Source: Actinopolyspora mortivallis DSM 44261
Lineage (GTDB): Bacteria; Actinomycetota; Actinomycetes; Mycobacteriales; Pseudonocardiaceae
DNA length: 64,000 nt
Reading direction: 5' to 3'
Assembly: GCF_000384035.1 (NCBI RefSeq)
Contig: NZ_KB913024.1
Coordinates: forward strand, 2,877,228 to 2,941,227
Under the pieces are notes generated by a model. The model was not told the origin of the DNA and searched no databases. It saw nothing but the letters and a program-made list of their open reading frames with translations. Positions 53,264 through 62,435 of the stretch are shown here, piece after piece; positions within the stretch are counted from its first letter, which is position 1, and each line of letters begins with the position of its first letter. The translations under genes were made by a program, and so were the position numbers.

Positions 53264-54546
53264 CACAGCCCTCCGACGAAACGTCCCGGCGCCAGCCGGT
53301 GTTCGGGATCGAACCGCTCCTTGGTGCGCCGCATCAGTTCCCCGACACCGGCGGCCACCGGCCCCCACACGTCGACGAGTTCCTTCACCCGAGGCGGGGT
53401 GTGCACCACCGTGGTGTAGCCGGCGAGCCTTCCGGTCTCCGCCCGCACCCCCTCGACCAGCCGGGCCACCGACTCCGGCGCGACCCCGGCGGGAACGGCA
53501 CCGTATAGCACCCCGAGTCCCGCCGCCCCGCGAAGCGCCAACGACACCCCGTGCTCCCGCTCCACTCGGCCGATCAGCTCGACCAGCTCGCCGAGGTCGG
53601 CGGGGGCGCTCGCCAGCCGCAGCAGTGTTCCCCCGGACTCGTGGGGCAGCTCGTCCCACCATTCCGGGGCCCGCGTGAGAACCTCGGCGGCGGTTCCCAG
53701 GGTCCGCTCGAACGAACGGGCGAGTTCCTCGGCCCGGTGTGCGGTGGCCCCGACGCGCCCTTCCAGCTCGGCGCAGACGGTGATCCCCTCCCCACCGGCG
53801 GGGCGGTCCAGTTCGACGCCGCTCGGTGCGGCCTGACAGACCCGGAACAACCGGGCGGCCTCCGCGGCGCTCTCCGGATCGGGAACCCGCACCGCGACCC
53901 ACCGGCGTTCCCCCGCCAGCGGGTGCAGCCGGAAGATCGCCTCGGTCACGACACCGAGCGTGCCGTACGAACCGGTGAAGAGTTTGCCCAGGTCGTATCC
54001 GGCCACGTTCTTGACGACCTTTCCCCCGGACCGTGCCACGGTGCCGTCGGCGCGAACCACGGTCAGGCCGAGCAGCAGGTCCCGCACTCCCCCGTACAGC
54101 TGGCGGCACGGTCCCGAGGTCCCGGTCGCTATCACGCCACCCAGGGTGGCCGTGGGGCGCGGATCGGACACGGACAGCTGCTGTCCCGCACGGGCCACCA
54201 CGCGCTGCACGTCCCGCAGCCGCGCACCGGCCTGGGCGCGCACCACGAGGTCACCGGCGGCGTGTTCGAGCACCTCGTCGGCCGCGGACAAATCGAGCAG
54301 CAGGTCCACCTCCGCGGCGGGCCCACCCGTGTCGAGCTTGCTGCCGCTGCCGCGCGGCACCACGGTCATCCCGTGCTCGGCGGCCACCCGCAGGATCGCG
54401 GCGGCGCTGTCGGTGCCGTCCGCCCGAGCGACCCAACGAGGAGCGCCTCCGTCGACCACGTCGGCCGGGCCGGGACGCCCGACCCGTTCCTCTCCGGCCG
54501 CCCTACGGAGCTCCTCCGGGACGGTTTCCTTCGCCGGGGTACCCAT
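53263..54546 (-). CDS. glcE: Glycolate oxidase FAD-binding subunit GlcE
   Basis: The 427-aa subunit has a PP-loop FAD domain of the VAO type: MTVVPRGSGSKLDTGG, SDPRPTATLGGVIATGTSGP and GGKVVKNVAGYDLGKLFTGSYGTLG are the FAD-contacting segments (the first two near residues 60 and 125). The last part is the shorter cap typical of GlcE. It overlaps glcD and glcF by one base (TGATG) on each side. With GlcD and GlcF it oxidises glycolate to glyoxylate. Confidence 0.92.
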   Translation of the reverse strand: MGTPAKETVPEELRRAAGEERVGRPGPADVVDGGAPRWVARADGTDSAAAILRVAAEHGMTVVPRGSGSKLDTGGPAAEVDLLLDLSAADEVLEHAAGDLVVRAQAGARLRDVQRVVARAGQQLSVSDPRPTATLGGVIATGTSGPCRQLYGGVRDLLLGLTVVRADGTVARSGGKVVKNVAGYDLGKLFTGSYGTLGVVTEAIFRLHPLAGERRWVAVRVPDPESAAEAARLFRVCQAAPSGVELDRPAGGEGITVCAELEGRVGATAHRAEELARSFERTLGTAAEVLTRAPEWWDELPHESGGTLLRLASAPADLGELVELIGRVEREHGVSLALRGAAGLGVLYGAVPAGVAPESVARLVEGVRAETGRLAGYTTVVHTPPRVKELVDVWGPVAAGVGELMRRTKERFDPEHRLAPGRFVGGL

Positions 54547-56048
54547 CAGAACTGCTCGGCCAATCCCGCTTCGGTCAGTGGGTGCACGCCACGCCGCCGG
54601 CCCGGGGTCTCCCCGCACAACCTCGGCGTGGGGAACACCTTACCCGGGTTGCACAGCCCCTCGGGGTCGAAAGCACAGCGCAGGGACTGCATGGTGTCCA
54701 GGTCCTCGGGAGTGAACATGCGTCCCATGTAGCGCACCTTGTCGGCTCCGACGCCGTGCTCCCCCGTGATCGAACCGCCGTGTTCCACGCACAGGTCGAG
54801 GATCGCCCCGGAGACCTCCTCGGCCCGTTCGGTCTCGCCGGGGTCGGAACCGTCGAACAGCACCAGGGGATGCAGGTTCCCGTCCCCCGCGTGGAAGACG
54901 TTGGCCACCCGCACCCCGGAGGAGGCGGACAGTTCGGCGATGCGGCGCAGCACTTCCGGCAGGGCGGTACGCGGTATCACCCCGTCCTGCACGATGTAGT
55001 CGCGGCTGATCCGTCCGACGGCGGCGAAGGCCGACTTGCGTCCCTTCCAGATCAGTGCGCGTTCCCGCTCGTCGGCGGCGGTGCGGATCTCGAAGGCCCC
55101 GTGTGCGACGCAGTGCTCGGAGACCTCCGTGAAGGTGTGTTCGACCTCGGCGTGCGGACCGTCCAGCTCGACGATGAGCACCGCCCCGGCCCCTTCGGGA
55201 TAGTCGCACCGCACCGCCTGCTCGGCCGCGCTGATGGAGAGGGCGTCCATCATCTCGACGGCGGCGGGGGTGATCCCGGCGGCGATGATCGCGGACACGG
55301 CCGCCCCGGCGTCGTCGGTGGTGGGGAAACCGGCCAGCAGCGTCCGCACGCTCTCCGGAACGCGCAGCAGCCGCACGGTGATCGAGGTGACCACTCCGAG
55401 CGTTCCCTCGCTGCCGACGAACGCGCCGAGCAGGTCGTAGCCCGGTGCCTCCCGGGCGTGTCCGCCCAGCTCGACCTCTTGCCCGTCCGGAGTGACCACG
55501 GAGACGGCCAGGACGTGGTTGACGGTGAACCCGTGTTTCAGGCAGTGCGCCCCACCGGAGTTCTCCGCGACGTTGCCGCCCACGGAACAGACCTGTTGGC
55601 TGGAGGGGTCGGGGGCGAAGTAGTAGCCGTACGGCTGGGCCGCCCTCGTGACGTCGAGATTGACGACGCCGGGTTCGACCACGGCACGCTCGTTGGCGAC
55701 GTCCAGCTCCAGGATGCGGCGCATCCTGGAGGTCACCACGAGCACCCCGTCGGAACGGGGCAGGGCCCCGGCGGACAGACCCGTGCCGGATCCGCGTGCG
55801 ACGAAGGGAACCCCGTGCGCCGAGCAGGTCGCGACCACGGCACGGACCTGTTCGGCGTTCTCGGGCAGCACCACCACGGCGGGGACGGTGCGGTGACTGG
55901 CCAGGCCGTCGCACTCGTAGGTGCGGACCCGCTGTCTGTCGGTGATCACCGACTCCCGACCGAGCAACTCCCTCAGCCGCGCCGTGCACCCGTCGAGGTC
56001 GCCGCGGGGCTCCTGTCGGGCTGGAGGTGTCAGGGCGCCGGACTCCAT
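54546..56048 (-). CDS. glcD: Glycolate oxidase catalytic subunit GlcD
   Basis: The 500-aa subunit carries FAD motifs VPFVARGSGTGLSAGALP, CSVGGNVAENSGGAHCLKHG and GSEGTLGVVTSITVRLL, and the C-terminal NVFHAGDGNLHP and GEHGVGADK with substrate/active-site residues. Length equals the E. coli enzyme. The ATG at 56048 is chosen because AGGAGG lies 6 nt upstream; an in-frame ATG at 56096 has none. It may act on glycolate or D-lactate. First gene of glcDEF. Confidence 0.93.
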   Translation of the reverse strand: MESGALTPPARQEPRGDLDGCTARLRELLGRESVITDRQRVRTYECDGLASHRTVPAVVVLPENAEQVRAVVATCSAHGVPFVARGSGTGLSAGALPRSDGVLVVTSRMRRILELDVANERAVVEPGVVNLDVTRAAQPYGYYFAPDPSSQQVCSVGGNVAENSGGAHCLKHGFTVNHVLAVSVVTPDGQEVELGGHAREAPGYDLLGAFVGSEGTLGVVTSITVRLLRVPESVRTLLAGFPTTDDAGAAVSAIIAAGITPAAVEMMDALSISAAEQAVRCDYPEGAGAVLIVELDGPHAEVEHTFTEVSEHCVAHGAFEIRTAADERERALIWKGRKSAFAAVGRISRDYIVQDGVIPRTALPEVLRRIAELSASSGVRVANVFHAGDGNLHPLVLFDGSDPGETERAEEVSGAILDLCVEHGGSITGEHGVGADKVRYMGRMFTPEDLDTMQSLRCAFDPEGLCNPGKVFPTPRLCGETPGRRRGVHPLTEAGLAEQF

Positions 56049-56107
56049 GGCCCGCCTCCTCGTCTCGCCGTCGTCGAACGGGTTCGGCGATGTCATGTGG
56101 ATCATAG

Positions 56108-56129
56108 CTTGAATACGACTTGGATACAA
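56108..56129. promoter_or_regulatory. Tandem 11-bp repeats before glcD
   Basis: CTTGAATACGA (56108-56118) and CTTGGATACAA (56119-56129) are adjacent direct repeats with 8 of 11 bases equal, one helical turn apart, about 60 bp before glcD. They may bind a GntR/GlcC- or LldR-type regulator; none is encoded nearby. Confidence 0.45.
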
Positions 56130-56263
56130 GAGATCACAGTTCACCCACGGCGGAGCGTCTCGGACGGCGATCAGCGAGCAGGTCCCCGGGAATCCGACAG
56201 CACCCGCGAGGAGGGAACCCGGAACCACCGGGAAACGGACGGCCGCCCGTCCCACGTGGTCCC

Positions 56264-56815
56264 TCACGTGGCCCCGCGTGCCAGGTCGTCGAGCACCTCG
56301 GCCCGGGGCAGCTCGGTCAACGACTTCCCGGACAGCAGCAGCTTGGACCGGCGCGTGCCCGAACCGATGATCACCACCTCGACGTCGCGCACCGCGCCGT
56401 CCACGAGCACCCGCCACGAGTCGGGCAGTCCCAGCGGGGTGATCCCCCCGTACTCCATTCCCGTCTCCTCGACCGCCCTGTCGGGATTCAGGAACGAGGA
56501 CTTGCGTACGTCGAGGGTGCGTTTGACCGTGTTGTTGACGTCGACCCGCCGATCCGCCCGCACCACGCAGGCGGCGATCCGCTCCTCGCCCTGACGTCGT
56601 CCGGCCACGACCACGCAGTTGGCCGCAGCCGAGAGGGGCGCCTCCAGTGTGGACATCAACGCCGCCGTGTCCGCGACCGACGGTTCGATCTCGGCGACGG
56701 CGACGGCGGAGGCGTGTGGCCAGCCGGACAGCGCCTCGGCGACGGGCGGGGCCAGCAGTTCCGGGTGCTCGGTGGCGGGCAGCGACCTCAGGCCGTTGAT
56801 CGAAGGAAGGGACAT
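56264..56815 (-). CDS. YbaK/aminoacyl-tRNA deacylase-domain protein
   Basis: The 183-aa protein is a single YbaK/EbsC-type domain. Visible conserved parts are AANCVVVAGRR near residue 65, the lysine region NNTVKRTLDVRKSSF and the substrate loop ETGMEYGGITPLGLP, with a C-terminal GSGTRRSKLLLSGKSL. Such proteins remove mis-attached amino acids from tRNA (for example Cys or Ala from tRNA-Pro). It may be co-transcribed with the MpaB and phosphatase genes upstream (71-bp and 6-bp gaps). Confidence 0.85.
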   Translation of the reverse strand: MSLPSINGLRSLPATEHPELLAPPVAEALSGWPHASAVAVAEIEPSVADTAALMSTLEAPLSAAANCVVVAGRRQGEERIAACVVRADRRVDVNNTVKRTLDVRKSSFLNPDRAVEETGMEYGGITPLGLPDSWRVLVDGAVRDVEVVIIGSGTRRSKLLLSGKSLTELPRAEVLDDLARGAT

Positions 56816-56885
56816 CCTCCGAGGATGCCGGTACGCACACCCACGAAGCCAGGCGGTGGCCCTCCTCCGGGGCCCGGAGCGCGAG

Positions 56886-57791
56886 TCACCCGCTCGCCTC
56901 CACCGGACAACGGTCCAACGCCCCGAGGTCGTCGAGGTCGTAGCCGTGTGGGTAGCCGGGATAGCTGAGTTTCCTGCCCCGGCCGAGCCTGCTCACCCGT
57001 CGGGAGGGAAGCAGCCGTTCGAGCCGACCGTGCCAGCGGAGGGCCCCGGCCACCGCCCGCTCCTCCCACTCCCTCGGTTCGGGGAACCCGAAGGCCGTGC
57101 GCATGGCCGGTTCCAACCCGGCGATGAAACCGCGGGCGACCAGCCACCGCATGGGACGGGGAAACCACGCGCACACCATCGCCAGACTGTCCAGGCCCAC
57201 GGCCCGGTTACTCTCGGCGAACACGAAGTGCTCCGCCTCGTACTCCCGGTTGAACCGCTCGAACTCCACGTAGTCCGGAATGGAGTGGATCCCCATACGC
57301 CGTCCCACCTGCCGGTAGTAGTGGTAGGCGGCCAGTCGTTCGTGCTCACTCAACGAACGCCATCCGTAGGCGTCGATCCACCGGATCGGATCGTAGACGA
57401 AGGTGGACAGCACGTAGAGCATGTCGTCGTTGCTGATGTCGTAGCGCCCGTGCATCCGGTTGATCATCCGCAGCGACCGCTTGCCCTGTCGCGAGTCGTA
57501 GCCGTGCCGACCCAGTTCCTCCATGAGGATGGAGGTGTCGTCGTAGCGTTTCTGGGTCCTGCGGGCGAACTCGCCGGTACGCCGCAACAGCCCCGAAATG
57601 CTCGGCACGCAGAACGTGCGGAACAGCGCCAGCTCCAGCGCCCTCCGGTAGTCCCAGGGGAACTCCAGACCGGCCGATATGCGGTATATCAGGGTGTGGT
57701 CCCGCTCCGGATCCAGGTCCCGGATCAGCCGCAGCCGGGCGAACTTGCCCAACGGGTCGAACCACGGCTGTCTGACATCGGTCTCGGACAC
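56886..57791 (-). CDS. Oxygenase MpaB/Lcp family (DUF2236)
   Basis: The 301-aa protein belongs to the haem-b oxygenase family that includes the fungal MpaB and latex-clearing protein. Conserved elements are INRMHGRYDISNDDMLYVLS near residue 115 with its His, WRSLSEHERLAAYHYYRQ, and IPDYVEFERFNREYEAEHF. It likely cleaves double bonds of a lipid-like substrate with O2; many actinomycetes have several copies with unknown substrates. It starts 6 bp after the phosphatase-like gene, so the two are one unit. Confidence 0.85.
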   Translation of the reverse strand: MSETDVRQPWFDPLGKFARLRLIRDLDPERDHTLIYRISAGLEFPWDYRRALELALFRTFCVPSISGLLRRTGEFARRTQKRYDDTSILMEELGRHGYDSRQGKRSLRMINRMHGRYDISNDDMLYVLSTFVYDPIRWIDAYGWRSLSEHERLAAYHYYRQVGRRMGIHSIPDYVEFERFNREYEAEHFVFAESNRAVGLDSLAMVCAWFPRPMRWLVARGFIAGLEPAMRTAFGFPEPREWEERAVAGALRWHGRLERLLPSRRVSRLGRGRKLSYPGYPHGYDLDDLGALDRCPVEASG

Positions 57792-57797
57792 GACCTC

Positions 57798-58949
57798 TCA
57801 CCCCTGTGCGAGCAGCATGGGAACGTACTGTTCCTCGGCCGTCAACGAACCGTGCTGGCCGAGAAGAGCCGCCTCGTTCGGCTCGGAGCGTGAACGGACC
57901 ATTCCATTGTGACGTGCCAGTGCGATCACGTCACCCACCCTGCTTCGCACCTCGTCGGTGGGCCGCGCACCGAACCAACCGGCGGCGACGGCCTCCTCGG
58001 CGGTGACCACGAGACCGTCCGTTCCCAGCCGCTCGGCCCACGCGACACGCACCCGCTCCGTGGCACCCGGTTCGGTGTAGACGTGCCGGACCCGCGCCTC
58101 CCCACCCACCAGCCGTACTCCGGTGAGCAGCTCGGGCTCCGCGTCGATGTCCAGGGACAGTTCCGGAACCACGTCGACCATGCCGTGGTCGGCCACTACG
58201 AGCAGGACGGATCCGCGCGGCAGACGCTCGACGAGCGAGCGCACCAGGGTGTCCACCTGACGCAGTTGCATCCGCCAGGGCAGCGAGCCCGGCCCGTGCA
58301 CGTGGCCCAGCATGTCCAGCTGTCCGTGGTAGCCGTAGCACAGCACGGGCGAGGGGGCGGTGAGCGCCGCCGAGATCTCGGCGGCGAGATCACCCAGCGC
58401 ACGGATCCCCCGGAACGTCCCCCCACGCAGGGCGGCCCGGGTGAGCCCGGTCCCTCCGAACTCGGCCGGAACGACGATCCTGGTGTCCACCCCGTGGGCA
58501 CGCGCGCGTTCGGGCACCGGATCGTTCGGCTGGACCTCCTCCGGCGGCCAGCGCTCCAGCAGGCTCCCACCCGCCCCGGAACCGTCCTTGCCCGTCCAGG
58601 AGAGCGGACGCAACAGCCCTCCCCCCGGCTCGGCGAAGGAATAGCCGACGATTCCGTGGCTACCGGAGGGACACCCCGTACCCAGCGAGGTGATGCTCGT
58701 GGCCGTGGTCGTCGGAAAACCGGCGGCGCCGGGAGTTCCGGTGTCCAGGGAGGCGAGCAGCGGCGCGTCCGTGGCGTGCTCCCGCAGTAACCGCCACCCC
58801 AGACCGTCCACCAGCAACACAGCGGCACTGCCGCAGGAAGGGAGTCCGATGGTGTCGGTGAATCCGGAGACCCCCATGGCCCCCAGTGCCGAGGGAAGCA
58901 CCTCGGCCAACCGCCACTCGGCATCGCCCGGGGCGACGATCCAGTCCAT
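57798..58949 (-). CDS. Alkaline phosphatase-superfamily phosphodiesterase/pyrophosphatase
   Basis: The 383-aa protein has the type I phosphodiesterase/nucleotide pyrophosphatase pattern: LLVDGLGWRLL near residue 47 (metal Asp), the nucleophile Thr in FPTTTATSITSLGTG near residue 80, the metal site HGQLDMLGHVHGPGS (Asp and His) and VADHGMVDV (Asp-His) near residue 250. No signal peptide is seen, so it acts inside the cell or is exported by an unknown route. ATG at 58949 has AAGG about 10 nt upstream. It is the first gene of a probable operon with mpaB-like and ybaK-like genes. Confidence 0.87.
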   Translation of the reverse strand: MDWIVAPGDAEWRLAEVLPSALGAMGVSGFTDTIGLPSCGSAAVLLVDGLGWRLLREHATDAPLLASLDTGTPGAAGFPTTTATSITSLGTGCPSGSHGIVGYSFAEPGGGLLRPLSWTGKDGSGAGGSLLERWPPEEVQPNDPVPERARAHGVDTRIVVPAEFGGTGLTRAALRGGTFRGIRALGDLAAEISAALTAPSPVLCYGYHGQLDMLGHVHGPGSLPWRMQLRQVDTLVRSLVERLPRGSVLLVVADHGMVDVVPELSLDIDAEPELLTGVRLVGGEARVRHVYTEPGATERVRVAWAERLGTDGLVVTAEEAVAAGWFGARPTDEVRSRVGDVIALARHNGMVRSRSEPNEAALLGQHGSLTAEEQYVPMLLAQG

Positions 58950-59089
58950 CCTGTCAACCTTCCGGCTTCCGCGACGGGACTTCCGGCAGCACGGAAACAC
59001 TTCCCCTGAGGCGTTCCCGCCCCGGAACTCCCTCCGGGGCGGTACGAGCGGTCACCTCCGAGCACGGTGAACGACCGGGCTCTCCCCCG

Positions 59090-60238
59090 CTAGAAGCCCA
59101 GCTGCCTGCCCACGATCTCCTTCATGATCTCCGTCGTCCCCCCGTAGATAGTCTGCACCCTCGTGTCCAGGAAGGCCTTCGCTATCGGGTACTCGAGCAT
59201 GTAACCGTACCCTCCGTGCAGCTGCAGACACCTGTCCACCACGCGCTTGTTCATCTCGGTCACCCACCACTTGGCCATGGCGGCGTGCTCGATACTCAGT
59301 TCACCGTGAACGTGCTCGCTGATGCAACGGTCGACGAAGACCCGACCGATCTCCACCTCGGTGGCGATCTCGGCGAGTTCGAACCGCGTGTTCTGGAACT
59401 TGCCGATCGGCCTGCCGAAGGCCGTGCGTTCCGCGCAGTACTCCTTGGTCATCTCCAGGGCCTTGGCGGCCCCGGCGGCAGAGGCGACCGCGATGGACAG
59501 CCGTTCCTGCGGCAGGTTCCGCATCAGGTAGATGAACCCCTGGCCCTCCTCCCCGAGCAGATTGGCGGCGGGAACACGGACGTCGTTGAAGAACAGCTCC
59601 GCGGTGTCCTGGGACTTCTGTCCGATCTTCTCCAGGTTGCGGCCCCGTTCGAAACCCGGGCTGTCGCTGTCGACGACCAGCAGGCTGATGCCCTCGTGGC
59701 CCACCTCCGGGTCGGGGTTCGTCCGGGCGACCACGATGACCAGGTCGGCGTTGATGCCGTTGCTGATGAAGGTCTTCTGCCCGTTCAGCACGTACTCGTC
59801 ACCGTCACGTACGGCGGTGGTCCGGATCCCCTGCAGGTCACTGCCGGCTCCGGGCTCGGTCATCGCGATGGCCGTGATGGTCTCACCCGTGCAGAAACCC
59901 GGCAGCCAACGCCGTTTCTGCTCCTCGGTGGCCAGCTTGGTCAGGTAGGGCACGTTGATGTCGTTGTGCACCGGCGCCCCGAAACCGGTCACCCCGGCGG
60001 CGACCAGTTCCTCGTCCAGCACGGCGTTGAACCGGAAGTCGTCGACACCCCCACCGCCGAAGCGCTCCTCGACGGCGGTGCCGAGCAGCCCCTGCTCCCC
60101 GGCCCTGCGCCAGGCCCGCCGGCTGACGATCCCCGCTTCCTCCCACTCCCGCTGGTGGGGCACCAGCTCTCTGGCGATGAAGGTACGGCAGGTCTCGCGG
60201 AACGCCTCGTGGTCCTCGTTGAATATTTCCCTGCGCAT
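59090..60238 (-). CDS. Acyl-CoA dehydrogenase
   Basis: The 382-aa flavoenzyme catalyses the first step of acyl-CoA beta-oxidation. Signatures are AMTEPGAGSDLQGIRTTA near residue 125, NGQKTFISNGINADL and the C-terminal QLHGGYGYMLEYPIAK; the catalytic Glu is in YGGTTEIMKEIVGRQLGF. The ATG at 60238 lies 5 bp after the CaiB-like gene ends and has GGGAGATGTGAG upstream. The pair suggests breakdown of a branched acyl-CoA. Confidence 0.93.
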   Translation of the reverse strand: MRREIFNEDHEAFRETCRTFIARELVPHQREWEEAGIVSRRAWRRAGEQGLLGTAVEERFGGGGVDDFRFNAVLDEELVAAGVTGFGAPVHNDINVPYLTKLATEEQKRRWLPGFCTGETITAIAMTEPGAGSDLQGIRTTAVRDGDEYVLNGQKTFISNGINADLVIVVARTNPDPEVGHEGISLLVVDSDSPGFERGRNLEKIGQKSQDTAELFFNDVRVPAANLLGEEGQGFIYLMRNLPQERLSIAVASAAGAAKALEMTKEYCAERTAFGRPIGKFQNTRFELAEIATEVEIGRVFVDRCISEHVHGELSIEHAAMAKWWVTEMNKRVVDRCLQLHGGYGYMLEYPIAKAFLDTRVQTIYGGTTEIMKEIVGRQLGF

Positions 60239-60243
60239 CCGTC

Positions 60244-61440
60244 TCACATCTCCCGTCGACTGTCGAGATCGCCGTGCAGGGCGCCGGACCGCAGCAGTTC
60301 CTCCCTGCCGGCCACGCCCCATGCGTGCAACACTCCGGCGGTGTCCGCCCCCGCCTCCGGCACGGCTCCGGGATGCGGGTTGGGTGTCGCGGAGAAACGT
60401 GGCGCTGCGGCGGGCTGCACCACGTCCTCGGTGCGCACGAGCGTGCCCCTGGCACGCACGTGCGGATGTTCGGCCGCCTCGGTCATGGACAGCACCGGGC
60501 TGACGCACGCGTCGGTGCCGTCGAACACCTCGGTCCAGTACTCCCGTGTCCCGCTCGCGAAGGTCTCGGCCAGCCGCGCGCGGATCTCGGGCCAGTTGGC
60601 CGGATCGTCCCGGTCCGGCAGCCGCTCCGCGAGTCCGAGCCTGTCCACCAGTTCCGCGTAGAACCTGGGCTCCAGTGCCCCCACGGCCACGTACTCGCCG
60701 TCCGAAGTGGGGTACACGTCGTAGAAGGGGGCACCGCCGTCGAGCAGGTTGGTCCCGCGCTCGGTGGTCCAGCCCCCCGTGGCCACCATGCCGTAGAGCA
60801 TGGTGGCCAGGTGGGCCGTTCCGTCCACGACGGACGCGTCCACCACCTGGCCGCCCCCTCCCGACCGGACACGCAGCAGCGCGGACAGCACACCCACGGC
60901 GAGGTACATCGCTCCGCCGCCGAAGTCCCCCAGCAGGTTCGCCGGGAAACTCGGGGGTCCCCCCGCCCTGCCGCTGGCGTGGAGCGCGCCGCTGAGGGCG
61001 ATGTAGTCGATGTCGTGGCCCGCGGTCTCCGCCAACGGCCCGTCCTGGCCCCAGCCGGTCATCCGCCCGTAGACCAGAGCGGGATTGCGCGCGAAACACT
61101 CCTGGGGGCCGAGCCCCAGGCGTTCGGCCACCCCGGGACGGAACCCCTCCAGCAGCACGTCGGCTCGTTCGACGAGGGCGAGCAGGGCCGACGGTCCGTG
61201 TTCGTGCTTGAGGTCGACCAGCATCGAGCGTTTTCCCCGGTTGAGCAGGTCCTGCCGCCCCGCGGGCTCGGTGGGACGTTCCACCCGGACGACCTCGGCC
61301 CCCAGGTCGGCCAACAGCATGGCGCAGAACGGAGCGGGACCCAGCCCGGCCAGTTCGACCACCCGCACTCCCGCCAGCGGCCCGGAGCCCCCCGTCCGCC
61401 CCGTCGATTCCGTGGTGGAGCCATCCGTCGAACTCGCCAC
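60244..61440 (-). CDS. CoA-transferase family III / alpha-methylacyl-CoA racemase-like
   Basis: The 398-aa protein is a CaiB/BaiF-fold enzyme. GVRVVELAGLGPAPFCAMLLA at the start is cut short here as GVRVVELAGLGP; GAEVVRVERP, GFRPGVAERLGLGP, the catalytic Asp in GHDIDYIALSGALHA (GHDINY-type) and GAPFYDVYPTSDGEYVAVG follow. These features match the mycobacterial racemase Mcr, which converts (2R)- to (2S)-methylacyl-CoA for beta-oxidation. GTG at 61440 is chosen because GAAGG lies 7-8 nt upstream; a GTG at 61458 is also in frame. Confidence 0.9.
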   Translation of the reverse strand: MASSTDGSTTESTGRTGGSGPLAGVRVVELAGLGPAPFCAMLLADLGAEVVRVERPTEPAGRQDLLNRGKRSMLVDLKHEHGPSALLALVERADVLLEGFRPGVAERLGLGPQECFARNPALVYGRMTGWGQDGPLAETAGHDIDYIALSGALHASGRAGGPPSFPANLLGDFGGGAMYLAVGVLSALLRVRSGGGGQVVDASVVDGTAHLATMLYGMVATGGWTTERGTNLLDGGAPFYDVYPTSDGEYVAVGALEPRFYAELVDRLGLAERLPDRDDPANWPEIRARLAETFASGTREYWTEVFDGTDACVSPVLSMTEAAEHPHVRARGTLVRTEDVVQPAAAPRFSATPNPHPGAVPEAGADTAGVLHAWGVAGREELLRSGALHGDLDSRREM

Positions 61441-61498
61441 CTCGACACCTTCCTTCACACGTGCGTGACCCCGGACACCCTTATTTCGACGCGGTTAG

Positions 61499-61519
61499 TG
61501 TTACACTCCTGGTGTCACA
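61499..61519. promoter_or_regulatory. Candidate MerR operator between caiB-like gene and merR
   Basis: TGTTACA (61499-61505) and TGTCACA (61513-61519) form a 7-7-7 inverted repeat with one mismatch, matching the perfect repeat at 51766-51786. It is 26 bp before the merR start and 59 bp before the caiB-like start, so it could control both. Confidence 0.65.
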
Positions 61520-61544
61520 TTGGTCAAGTAGTATCCTGCGGGAC

Positions 61545-62273
61545 ATGCTCCGAACAGCAGACGAAGAACTCACGATCGACGAGCTGGCCTCCAGATCGGG
61601 AGTCACCGTGCGAACGGTGCGCTTCTACGCGTCCCGCGGTCTGCTCCCCCCGCCACGACTGCGTGGCCGGGTGGGGCTGTACGGAGCTGACCATCTGGCC
61701 CGCCTGGAACTCATCCGCGAGCTGCAGAACCTCGGTTTCACCCTCAACGCCATAGAACGCCACCTGGAACGTCTGCCCTCCGACGCGGCCCCCGAGGAAC
61801 TCGCGCTCCAGCGCGCCCTGCTGGCTCCCTGGACGGACGACCAGGCCGAACACCTCGACCGGCACGAACTGGACCGACGCGCCGGGCGCGCACTGGAGGA
61901 CGCCGAGATCGAACAGCTGTTCACCCTGGGGATCCTGGAGGAGCCCCAGCGGGAAGCGGGGCGGCAGGAGGAGTTCCGGCTTACCAGCGCCTCCATGCTG
62001 AGCGTGGGCCTGCGCATCATCGAGCTCGACCTGCCACCGGACATGCTGCTGCGGGCCAAGGAACTCGTGGAGCAGCACACCACCAGGATGGCCGAGGAAC
62101 TGCGCGAGCTCTTCGCGGCGAACGTGCTGCGGCCCTACATGGAACGGGGTCGTCCGGAGGAGGAACGGGAACGGATCCGCGCGACCGCCGACCAGCTGCG
62201 TCCGTTGACGATCCAGGTGCTGGTCAACGGTTTCCAACGGGCGGTCAACGAGGTGATCCGCAACCACGTCTGA
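61545..62273 (+). CDS. MerR-family transcriptional regulator of acyl-CoA genes
   Basis: The 242-aa protein has the MerR winged HTH (about residues 9-78: LTIDELASRSGVTVRTVRFY, SRGLLPPPRLRGRVGLYG, HLARLELIRELQNLGFTLNA) and a longer C-terminal region of helices (about 100-240) without the Cys residues of metal sensors. Such MerR proteins are common beside acyl-CoA dehydrogenase genes in actinobacteria and are thought to sense acyl-CoA or a fatty acid. It is divergent from the caiB-acad unit. An ATG at 61545 was chosen; upstream codons run through the operator. Confidence 0.87.
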   Translation: MLRTADEELTIDELASRSGVTVRTVRFYASRGLLPPPRLRGRVGLYGADHLARLELIRELQNLGFTLNAIERHLERLPSDAAPEELALQRALLAPWTDDQAEHLDRHELDRRAGRALEDAEIEQLFTLGILEEPQREAGRQEEFRLTSASMLSVGLRIIELDLPPDMLLRAKELVEQHTTRMAEELRELFAANVLRPYMERGRPEEERERIRATADQLRPLTIQVLVNGFQRAVNEVIRNHV

Positions 62274-62435
62274 GTCTGGGCGGCCCTCCGGTCCACACCG
62301 GCCTCACGATCCCGGCGGCCCCCTCGAACAGGGGAAACCCGATCCGGTGATCTTGCGGCGTGATTGCGGCGTTCGACCCCGTCCGCCGGGTAACCATGTT
62401 GGAGTCAGTCCCGATCGTACGGAGGGAAACCCGAC

